DNA of 5,635 nucleotides from DATBDM01 sp036269915 (GTDB lineage: Bacteria > Actinomycetota > Thermoleophilia > Solirubrobacterales > Solirubrobacteraceae): contig DATBDM010000256.1 of the NCBI GenBank assembly GCA_036269915.1, forward strand, positions 1 through 5,635, read 5' to 3'. Positions 1-5,353 of this stretch are shown one piece after another. The notes beneath the pieces are model-generated. The model ran no database searches and had not been told where the DNA came from. It saw nothing but the letters and a program-made list of their open reading frames with translations. Positions within the stretch are counted from its first letter, which is position 1. Every line of letters begins with the position of its first letter. A program made the translations under genes and the position numbers.

Positions 1-1
1 C

Positions 2-850
2 GCGGCGACAGCGATCGCCCTGGGTGTCCCGATCGCGCCGGCCGGCGCGGCCGATCCAGTGATCACCGAGCCGACGATCTCCGGCGACGCGACCGTCGGC
101 TCGCAGCTGACCGCCGTCGCAAGCTACGATCCCGCGACCGCCACCGCGGTCCTCGACTGGTTGCGATGCGACGCGACCACACCGGACACCTGCGCCACCA
201 TCACCTCCGGGCCTGCCGCGTCCGGCTTGCCGTCCACCTACACGGTCGCACCCGCGGACGCGGGCAGCCGGATCCGAGCGCGGATCACGCTGACCGATCC
301 GAGCGGCGGCTCGGCGACGTCGGCACCGACCGCGCTGGTCGTGGTGCCGGCGCCGGCAACAACGCCAACCCCGACGCCGACGCCCACGCCGACGCCGACG
401 CCGACGCCGACGCCAACCGTCGAGGCGACGGCCGCGGTCCGGCCGGTCTTCTCCGTCCAGCCTACGGCCACCGGCGTGCTCGAGCCGCGCGCAACCACGC
501 CGCCCGTTCTCCGGCCGTTCCCCGTCGTCCGCATCAAGGGCTTCCTGACCGCCCGGGGAGCGCATGTCCTGCTGCTCACGATCCGCGCCCCGTCAGGCGC
601 GCAGATCGCCGTCGCGTGTCGCGGCCCGGGGTGCCCGAGGCGCCAGTGGGCGAGCATGGCGACCTTGGTCCATGCGCGGCCGTTCGAGCGACACGAGCTG
701 CGCGCGGGCGCGCGAGTGGTCGTCTCGGTCACCCGTCGGGGCTACGTGGGCAAGCGGACCGTGATCGTCGTGCGACATGGCCGACCGCCGTCGCGACGCG
801 ACGCATGCCTGTTCCCCGGCTCCCGGATCGCACGCGCATGTCGCTCCTGA
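2..850 (+). CDS. Secreted Ig-like domain protein, 5'-truncated
   Basis: The reading frame is open from the left edge, so the true start lies upstream; the GTG at 59 is internal. The 282 visible residues begin with the end of a signal peptide (hydrophobic AIALGVPIAPAGA, likely cleaved near AGA/ADP, residues 16-17). Residues about 20-115 resemble the Ig-like repeat common in secreted actinobacterial proteins: P.ISG.A.VGS.L start, W.RCD...C with C56 and C64 probably disulphide bonded, and a YTV..AD.GS.I.ARIT end. A Thr-Pro linker follows (about 120-139). The C-terminal domain (about 176-282) holds C206-x4-C211, C269 and C280. Six cysteines in total fit an exported, disulphide-stabilised protein. 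The last 13 nt overlap the next gene. Its exact role (surface adhesion, wall binding or other) cannot be read from the sequence. Coding status and export are well supported; the domain family name is from memory. Confidence 0.85.
   Translation, partial: AATAIALGVPIAPAGAADPVITEPTISGDATVGSQLTAVASYDPATATAVLDWLRCDATTPDTCATITSGPAASGLPSTYTVAPADAGSRIRARITLTDPSGGSATSAPTALVVVPAPATTPTPTPTPTPTPTPTPTPTVEATAAVRPVFSVQPTATGVLEPRATTPPVLRPFPVVRIKGFLTARGAHVLLLTIRAPSGAQIAVACRGPGCPRRQWASMATLVHARPFERHELRAGARVVVSVTRRGYVGKRTVIVVRHGRPPSRRDACLFPGSRIARACRS
362..418 (+). repeat. ACGCCG hexanucleotide tract encoding the Thr-Pro linker
   Basis: A near-perfect run of six-base units (mostly ACGCCG, with CCC and CCA variants at the edges) encodes alternating Thr-Pro between the Ig-like domain and the C-terminal domain of the secreted protein. 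Since the unit is six bases, gain or loss of units keeps the frame and only changes linker length. A shorter, less regular relative occurs near 1300-1352 in the next gene, also encoding Pro-Thr. Confidence 0.8.
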
Positions 851-1380
851 CCGAGCTGTCGGGCTGGAGCACGGGCGCGACGAGCCGTCGGCGCCCGGAC
901 GGGCTCGTCGTGCTCGCGAGCGCCTTGACCGCGTACGTCGTCCTCGCTGTCGCGGCCGCCCTGGCCGCGCCGGGCGGCGTTCAGCACGCGGGCGCCGCGC
1001 CGCCCGCGGAGGCGAGGCAGGCTTCGGGAGCGCTGACGCCGCACCTGCGGCTGGCGCCCGTGCCGATCCCGTCCTTGCGCCGGTCTCACGACGAACACCC
1101 GCGCACGACGACCCCCGCCCCACCCGCTGTCGCCGCCACGCCCGTCGCCGTCGCGCCACCCGCCATCGACACGGTCCGTCCAGCTCCGACGCCGGCCGCC
1201 ACGGTCGCCGTCACGGGCGCGGCGCCGGCGATCAGCGCGCCCGCGCCCTCGACGAGCGCTCCGCCCGCATCTCCAGCGCCTACGGCGATCGCTCCACCGA
1301 CGCCGACCCCTGTCCCCACGCCCACGCCCACGCCGGCGCCGACGTTCGACTCGTCGGGCGGCTTCGACTCCTCGCGCTGA
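838..1380 (+). CDS. Single-pass membrane protein with Pro/Thr/Ala-rich tail
   Basis: The protein has 180 residues and I do not recognise its family. A short cytoplasmic N-terminus ends in the basic stretch SRRRP (16-20), then comes one hydrophobic segment (about 22-44, GLVVLASALTAYVVLAV). The rest is low-complexity: Ala/Pro-rich with TPTP runs at 154-169, and a final doubled motif FDSSGGFDSS at 170-179. Positive residues before the helix suggest the tail is outside the membrane, perhaps spanning the cell wall. ATG at 838 is the only plausible start between the upstream gene and the membrane segment. It overlaps the preceding stop by 13 nt and has no clear Shine-Dalgarno, so translational coupling is likely. 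In the longer open frame (from 166) the upstream part is only out-of-frame reading of the secreted gene. It could be a wall-spanning anchor or scaffold partner of its neighbours; that is inference. Confidence 0.75.
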   Translation: MSLLTELSGWSTGATSRRRPDGLVVLASALTAYVVLAVAAALAAPGGVQHAGAAPPAEARQASGALTPHLRLAPVPIPSLRRSHDEHPRTTTPAPPAVAATPVAVAPPAIDTVRPAPTPAATVAVTGAAPAISAPAPSTSAPPASPAPTAIAPPTPTPVPTPTPTPAPTFDSSGGFDSSR

Positions 1381-1383
1381 GCC

Positions 1384-1899
1384 GTGAAGCCCGAGTCCCC
1401 CGGCGTGCGCACCGGATGGTCTGCAGCCCTCGTCGCGGTCGCGGTCCTCGCCGTGCTCGGCTGGATGACGCCTTCGCTGCTCGGCGGCGCCCGCGGATGG
1501 AACGCCGACCCCCGCCCGACGACGCCCACCGAGTCGCCGCCCGCGCGCACGAGCGCGGAACCCGGCGTGCTGCCCGCGCTCGTCGCGGAGCTCAACCGTG
1601 CGCGGGACAGCGGCCGAGCGGCCCTGCGGACGGCGCGGGGCGCGGGCGGCCAAGCGACCGCCGCCGCCCGGCTGGCGCACGCACACGAGCGGGCCGCCCG
1701 CCGCCTCGCCGCGCTCGGCCCGCGCGTCGACCGGCCGCTTGTGCGTGCGCTGCACGACACCGGCGCCGCCTACCGGGCGATCGTGAGCGCTGCGCGCACC
1801 GAGCGTCCGGTGCGCTTCCGCCGCGCTGCCGAGCACGCCGCCGCGGCCGATCGCGCGCTGCAGCGGCGGCTGCCCGCCCGAGGACGCCGGGCCGCGTGA
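1384..1899 (+). CDS. Small membrane-anchored helical protein, unknown function
   Basis: The protein has 171 residues and I recognise no family. One membrane segment or uncleaved signal anchor spans about 12-29 (WSAALVAVAVLAVLGW). A Pro/Thr-rich spacer follows (41-60). Residues about 61-165 are dominated by Ala, Arg, Leu and His with few helix breakers and look like a small bundle of amphipathic helices outside the membrane. There are no cysteines and no catalytic motif is visible. The GTG start at 1384 lies one codon after the TGA of the upstream gene and in the same frame, with no obvious Shine-Dalgarno, which suggests reinitiation or coupling. It is the last gene of the + strand cluster and faces recR tail to tail. 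High GC in third codon positions supports coding. Its operon partners suggest an envelope role, which is inference. Confidence 0.72.
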   Translation: MKPESPGVRTGWSAALVAVAVLAVLGWMTPSLLGGARGWNADPRPTTPTESPPARTSAEPGVLPALVAELNRARDSGRAALRTARGAGGQATAAARLAHAHERAARRLAALGPRVDRPLVRALHDTGAAYRAIVSAARTERPVRFRRAAEHAAAADRALQRRLPARGRRAA

Positions 1900-1904
1900 C
1901 GCAC

Positions 1905-1948
1905 AGCGCTCGGCGGACGCGGTGCCCGCCCTTTAGAGCGCTCGGCGG
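1905..1948. repeat. Pair of exact 12-bp direct repeats at the convergent gene junction
   Basis: AGCGCTCGGCGG occurs at 1905-1916, just after the stop of the + strand gene, and again at 1937-1948, inside the last codons of recR. Between them a GGCGG/CCGCC pairing (1912-1916 with 1926-1930, 9-nt loop) is followed by CTTTA. This could be a weak terminator for the + strand genes, but the stem is only 5 bp and there is no true T-run. The 33-bp intergenic gap (1900-1932) holds nothing else. Confidence 0.4.
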
Positions 1949-2541
1949 CCCGAGAACGCGCGGCCGAGCGTGACCTCGTCGGCGTACTCGAGGTCGCCGC
2001 CCACCGGCAGGCCCGAGGCCAGGCGGGTGACCGCCACCTCCGGCGCGCGCTCGTGTAGCCCGGCGGCGAGGTGCAGGGCGGTCGCCTCGCCGGTCGTGGT
2101 CGGGTTGGTGGCGAGGATCACCTCGCGCACCTCGTTCTCGTCGGGCGAGGCCACGCGCGCGAAGAGCTGCGTGATCTTGAGGTCCTCCGGCTCGACCCCG
2201 TCGATCGGCGACAGCGCGCCGCCGAGCACGTGGTAGCGGCCGCGGTACTCGTGGGTGCGCTCGATCGGGATCACGTCGGCGGGCTCCTCGACCACGCAGA
2301 TCAGGCTCGTGTCGCGGCGCTCGTCGAGGCAGATGGCACAGCGCGGCCCCTCGGCCAGGTTGAAGCAGATCTCGCAGAGCGTGATCTTCTCCTTGACGTC
2401 GCGCAGCGCCTGCGCGAGCGCCGCCGCATCCTCGGGGGAGGCACGCAGCACGTGGAAGGCGAGCCGCTGGGCGGTCCGGTTGCCGATCCCCGGGAGCTTG
2501 GAGAACTCCGTGACCAGCCGCTGGAGCGGCGGAGCGAGCAG
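1933..2541 (-). CDS. recR: Recombination mediator protein RecR (CTG start proposed)
   Basis: RecR acts with RecF/RecO to load RecA on gapped single-stranded DNA. From the proposed CTG start the protein has 202 residues, close to the usual 198-200. The family layout is complete: helix-hairpin-helix LPGIGNRTAQRLAFHVL (16-32); a four-cysteine zinc finger C56-x2-C59-x8-C68-x2-C71; a Toprim domain with E85-E86 and ATNPTTTGEAT (144-154); and the conserved C-terminal block TRLASGLPVGGDLEYADEV (172-190). No ATG, GTG or TTG occurs between the in-frame TAG at 2545-2547 and the motif. The first conventional start is a GTG at 2451, which would delete the helix-hairpin-helix and give only 172 residues. 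CTG at 2541 yields the expected MLAPPLQRL beginning and has GAGGT five bases upstream. It follows ybaB by one codon in the same frame and ends with TAA. Identity is certain; the start codon is inferred. Confidence 0.95.
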   Translation of the reverse strand: MLAPPLQRLVTEFSKLPGIGNRTAQRLAFHVLRASPEDAAALAQALRDVKEKITLCEICFNLAEGPRCAICLDERRDTSLICVVEEPADVIPIERTHEYRGRYHVLGGALSPIDGVEPEDLKITQLFARVASPDENEVREVILATNPTTTGEATALHLAAGLHERAPEVAVTRLASGLPVGGDLEYADEVTLGRAFSGRRAL

Positions 2542-2544
2542 CGC

Positions 2545-2982
2545 CTACCTCTTGCGTTGCTGCTGACGACGCGCCGCGCGGTTGGAGCCGCCGCCGGGCG
2601 GCAGGCCCCCGGGCATGCCTCCGCCGCCGCCGAGGCCGCCGAGCCCCCCGAGGGCGTCGAGCGCGCTCATCGGGTCGAAGCCCTCGCCGCCGCCGGCGCC
2701 GCCGAGCTTGCGCTCCTGCAGCTCCTGGCCGGAGCGGATCGCCTCGTTGACCGCGGCGACCACGAGGTCCTGCAGCATCTCGACGTCCTCGGGATCGACC
2801 GCGTCGGGCTCGATCGAGAGCGTCTCCACGCGCAGGTCGCCGGTCATCACGACCTTGACCATGCCGCCGCCGGCGCTGGCCTCGACGCGCTCGTCCTTGA
2901 GCGACTCCTGGGCCTGCTGCTGCGCGGCCATCATCTCCTGGGCCTGCTGGAGCATCTTCTGGAGGTTGGGTGGCTGCGGCAT
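2545..2982 (-). CDS. ybaB: YbaB/EbfC family nucleoid-associated protein
   Basis: The protein has 145 residues. YbaB/EbfC proteins are small dimeric DNA-binding proteins; the gene commonly sits between dnaX and recR, as here. Residues about 6-93 are the family domain: a Gln/Met-rich first helix (NLQKMLQQAQEMMAAQQQAQ, 6-25), the beta core containing GGGMVKVVMTGDLRVETLSI (38-57), then DPEDVEMLQDLVVAAVNEAI (63-82). The family usually ends near residue 100-110. Here a Gly/Leu/Pro-rich stretch (94-132) is followed by a basic end, NRAARRQQQRKR (134-145), which may add DNA or RNA contact. ATG at 2982 overlaps the dnaX TGA by one base (TGATG) and has AGGAG five bases upstream, so the start is secure. 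The TAG stop is followed one codon later by the proposed recR start. Confidence 0.95.
   Translation of the reverse strand: MPQPPNLQKMLQQAQEMMAAQQQAQESLKDERVEASAGGGMVKVVMTGDLRVETLSIEPDAVDPEDVEMLQDLVVAAVNEAIRSGQELQERKLGGAGGGEGFDPMSALDALGGLGGLGGGGGMPGGLPPGGGSNRAARRQQQRKR
2547..2551 (-). promoter_or_regulatory. Ribosome-binding site for recR inside the ybaB 3' end
   Basis: On the minus strand GAGGT matches the anti-Shine-Dalgarno complement over five bases and is followed by AGGCG and then CTG. The spacing of five bases is normal. It overlaps the final ybaB codon and its TAG stop, which points to translational coupling. It is the main reason for preferring the CTG start over the internal GTG at 2451. 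Confidence 0.6.
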
Positions 2983-4805
2983 CAGGGCTCCTGGGTCTCC
3001 TGGGGCGGGGACGGCGGCTCCTCGGGCGGGAGCTCCTCCGCGTCGAACTCTGCCATGAAGCGGGCGACCAGCTCGGACTCCGAGAGCTGCGGCTCGGCGG
3101 CGGTCGAGCTCGCGGCGCTGACGATGTCGTCGTGGTCGGCTCGCAGCTCGTGCGCGAGCTTCAGCGACGCGCCCGTCACGGCGCGGATCGCGTGGGCGAT
3201 CAGCTCCTTCTTCGCGGGCTCCTCGGCCTGGCGCTTGGAGAAGGCGGCGGACTCGGGCCACGCCAGCGTCAGGCCCTGGTCGGCGAGCACCGCGGGACGG
3301 GCATCGCGCAGCACGGCGGCGAGCATCGGAGACTCGCCCGCGAGGGCGTCGAGCACGGCCGGCCAGACACCGCGGAAGGCCTCGAGCGACAGCTCGACCG
3401 CCGCGGTGAAGCCGGGCTCGTCGTCCGCGGACCCCGGCTCGACCACCGCGACGGCGGTGACGGTGCGTGGCTCCTCGTGGTCGGCCTCCGGCGCGGCCGC
3501 GGGCGGCGGCGACGGCGACGGCGACGCCGTGACCGCGACGGTGGCGCGGCCCGCGCGGCCCGCGGCGGTCGCGGGCTCCGACGGCGAGTGCGGCGCCGTC
3601 GCGGGAGCAGCCGGCGCGACCGAGCCGGCGAGCCGCGCCTCGAGGCGCTCGAGGCGCGCCTGCAGCGCGACCGTGCTCGCGTCGCGGGCCGGCGTGGCGG
3701 CCTTGACGAGCGCGAGCTCGAGCTGGGTGCGCGCGTCGGCACCGTCCTTCATCGCGCGCATGCCGTCGGCCAGCAGCTCGAGCAGGCGGACGACGTCCGC
3801 GCCGCCCACCCGGCGCGCCTGCTCGGCGAGCCGTTCGTCCTGCTCGGCGGTGATGCGCAGCTCGGGCGGGACCTCGCCCAGCGTCTGGGCCACCATCAGG
3901 CCGCGTGCCTGCCCCTCGAGGTCGGAGAAGAAGCGGCCGATGTCGCGACCGGACTCGGCGAGCCGGGCGGCGGCGAGCAGCGCCTCGCGCGCGTCGCCGG
4001 CGGCGACGGCGTCGACGGCGCCGAAGACGAGGTCGGCGTCGGCGGCGCCGAGCACCGCGAGCACGTCCTCCAGCTGGATCGTCGTGCCGGAGTACGCGAC
4101 GAGCTGCTCCAGCGTCCCGAGCGCGTCGCGGAACGACCCCGTGGCGGCGCGGGCCAGGAGCGCGACGGGCTCGTCGGCGATCTCGATCCCCTCGGCGGTC
4201 GCCGCGCGGCGCACCACCTCGGCGATCTGGGGCACGCTCGGACGGGCGAAGTCGAAGCGGTGGCAGCGGTCGACGACCGTCGGCAGCACCTTGTTGGCCT
4301 CGGTCGTGGCAAGCACGAAGATCGTGTGCGGGGGCGGCTCCTCGAGCGTCTTGAGGAACGCGTTCCACGCCGCCGTCGAGAGCATGTGCGCCTCGTCGAG
4401 GATGTAGACCTTGTGGCGCCCGGCCACCGGCGCGAAGTTCACGCGCTCGCGCAGGTCGCGGATGTCGTCGACCGAGTTGTTCGACGCGGCGTCCATCTCG
4501 ATCACGTCGAGCGAGGTGGCGCTCGCGATCGCGCGGCAGGACTCGCAGGCGCCGCACGGCGTGTCGGTCGGGCCGCCCGGCCCGGTCCCGCCGCCGGCCT
4601 CGCCCTGGCAGTTCAGCGACGCGGCGAGGATCTTGGCCATCGACGTCTTGCCGGTGCCGCGCGAGCCCACGAACAGGTAGGCGTGGTGGATCCTGTCCTG
4701 CGCGATCGCGTTGCGCAGGGTGCGGACGACATGGTCCTGCCCGACGACGTCGGCGAACGTGCGCGGGCGGTGGCGGCGATACAGCGAGGCGGAGGCCGTG
4801 GGCAC
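2982..4805 (-). CDS. dnaX: DNA polymerase III subunit gamma/tau
   Basis: This is the ATPase core of the clamp loader, which opens and loads the sliding clamp at replication forks; 607 residues is a normal tau length. The N-terminus reads LYRRHRPRTFADVVGQ (8-23). AAA+ motifs are Walker A GSRGTGKTS (47-55), Walker B VYILDEAH (133-140), sensor 1 ATTE (166-169), an SRC-type motif read here as D179-R180-C181, and sensor 2 GSFRDAL (223-229). Zinc-module cysteines are C66, C84, C87 and C90, with about nine extra Gly-rich residues between the first two. The collar domain runs to about 370, a coiled ARLERLEARL stretch and an Ala/Pro/Ser linker to about 460, and a tau-like C-terminal domain from about 465 to 565. 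GTG at 4805 is the only start between the sigma stop and the conserved N-terminus; no good Shine-Dalgarno precedes it, so coupling to the upstream gene is likely. No A/T-rich slippery site for a gamma form is visible. Confidence 0.97.
   Translation of the reverse strand: MPTASASLYRRHRPRTFADVVGQDHVVRTLRNAIAQDRIHHAYLFVGSRGTGKTSMAKILAASLNCQGEAGGGTGPGGPTDTPCGACESCRAIASATSLDVIEMDAASNNSVDDIRDLRERVNFAPVAGRHKVYILDEAHMLSTAAWNAFLKTLEEPPPHTIFVLATTEANKVLPTVVDRCHRFDFARPSVPQIAEVVRRAATAEGIEIADEPVALLARAATGSFRDALGTLEQLVAYSGTTIQLEDVLAVLGAADADLVFGAVDAVAAGDAREALLAAARLAESGRDIGRFFSDLEGQARGLMVAQTLGEVPPELRITAEQDERLAEQARRVGGADVVRLLELLADGMRAMKDGADARTQLELALVKAATPARDASTVALQARLERLEARLAGSVAPAAPATAPHSPSEPATAAGRAGRATVAVTASPSPSPPPAAAPEADHEEPRTVTAVAVVEPGSADDEPGFTAAVELSLEAFRGVWPAVLDALAGESPMLAAVLRDARPAVLADQGLTLAWPESAAFSKRQAEEPAKKELIAHAIRAVTGASLKLAHELRADHDDIVSAASSTAAEPQLSESELVARFMAEFDAEELPPEEPPSPPQETQEP
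2988..2992 (-). promoter_or_regulatory. Ribosome-binding site for ybaB
   Basis: AGGAG on the minus strand lies inside the last dnaX codons, five bases before the ybaB ATG. Together with the TGATG stop-start overlap it indicates coupled translation of dnaX and ybaB. Confidence 0.7.
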
Positions 4806-4817
4806 GGGCGTCGGAGT

Positions 4818-5312
4818 CTAGATGGCCTCCCGGAGCTTGCGCAGGGCGCGGTAGACGCGCCCCTCCATCGTCGTGAGCTTCTCCCCGAGCACCTCGGCCA
4901 TCTCCGGCACGGTGAGCTCGGCGCCGAAGCGCAGGGCGATCGCCTCGCGCTCCTCCGGGGCCAGCGCCGCCAGCCCGCGGGCGAGCTGATCGCGGTCCTC
5001 GACGCCCGTCAGCGCCACGTCCTCCACCGGGTCGCCGCGCGCGCCCGTGCGCTCGAGCGCCCGTGCCTCGGCGCCCTGGCGGCGCAGGTGGTCGCGCAGG
5101 ACGTTGAGGGCGATCGCATACAGCCACGTCTTGCGCGACCCGCGCCGGCGGTCGAAGCGCCGGCGGGCGCGCAGGGCCCGTTCGAAGGCGTCCGCGAGCA
5201 GATCCTCGGCCAGCGCGCGGTCACCCGTGCGGTAGGCCAGGAACGAAAAGAGGCCGGCCGCCTCGTCCGCGTAGAGCCGCTCGAAGTCGTCGTCGTTCAT
5301 GGTCGGTGACAT
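4818..5312 (-). CDS. ECF-type RNA polymerase sigma-70 family factor
   Basis: The 164-residue protein has the two-domain ECF layout. Region 2 spans about 10-80, with the helix DRALAEDLLADAFERALRAR (31-50) and the promoter-melting segment ending WLYAIALNVLRDHLRR (63-78). A variable linker follows (about 80-107). Region 4 (about 108-162) carries LAPEEREAIALRFGAELTV and the helix-turn-helix EMAEVLGEKLTTMEGRVYRA (137-156). The recognition helix has Glu where Lys is common (TMEGRV against the usual TVKSRL), so promoter preference may differ. Two ATGs are possible, 5312 and 5300 (M5). I chose 5312; both have weak ribosome-binding sites, and the second would remove only four residues. It ends 12 nt before dnaX in the same frame and direction. 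No anti-sigma gene follows it; the divergent gene across a 41-bp gap is the nearest candidate partner. The regulon cannot be read from this window. Confidence 0.92.
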   Translation of the reverse strand: MSPTMNDDDFERLYADEAAGLFSFLAYRTGDRALAEDLLADAFERALRARRRFDRRRGSRKTWLYAIALNVLRDHLRRQGAEARALERTGARGDPVEDVALTGVEDRDQLARGLAALAPEEREAIALRFGAELTVPEMAEVLGEKLTTMEGRVYRALRKLREAI

Positions 5313-5353
5313 CTTCGGTCAGGAATCGGCGTCGCCGTGCGTATCAGGAGTCG
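5313..5353. promoter_or_regulatory. Divergent intergenic region between sigma gene and right-edge gene
   Basis: These 41 bp must hold control signals for two divergent genes unless their promoters lie inside the opposite coding regions. On the minus strand GGAGTT (5363-5368) and GATACG (5340-5345) are separated by 17 bp. This spacing fits an ECF-like promoter and would place the RNA start about 20 nt before the sigma ATG. On the plus strand AGGAG (5346-5350) is the likely ribosome-binding site of the right-edge gene, only 3 nt from its ATG. The promoter reading is tentative. Confidence 0.35.

Noticed and set aside
59..61. GTG at 59 as the start of the first gene
   Set aside because: The same frame is open to the window edge and the upstream codons encode the end of a signal peptide, so the start is outside the window.
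166..837. N-terminal extension of the Pro-rich membrane protein back to 166
   Set aside because: This stretch is the out-of-frame reading of the secreted Ig-like gene, and its Arg/Asp/His-rich composition is typical of a shadow frame. The membrane protein begins sensibly at 838.
1912..1935. Intrinsic terminator between the convergent genes
   Set aside because: The stem is only 5 bp and the following CTTTA is not a real T-run; it is mentioned with the direct repeats but not called as a terminator.
2982..4805. Programmed frameshift making a short gamma form of DnaX
   Set aside because: No A- or T-rich slippery heptamer of the known type and no clear pausing signal is visible in this GC-rich gene.
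2545..5127. A single 860-codon minus-strand frame that could be one giant protein
   Set aside because: Only its last 145 codons (ybaB) resemble a protein family. The rest is an alternate frame of dnaX and the sigma gene, rich in Arg and Gly.
2071..5309. Two very long + strand open frames (778 and 779 codons) opposite dnaX, ybaB and the sigma gene
   Set aside because: Their products are low-complexity Arg/Gly/Ala/Ser with no domain. The opposite strand holds well-recognised conserved genes. High GC in third positions removes stops from the antisense frames.
5322..5345. GGAATC...CGTATC on the + strand as an ECF promoter for the right-edge gene
   Set aside because: The spacer is only 12 bp, several bases shorter than the usual 16-17. 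It would also place the RNA start almost at the ATG, despite a ribosome-binding site being present.
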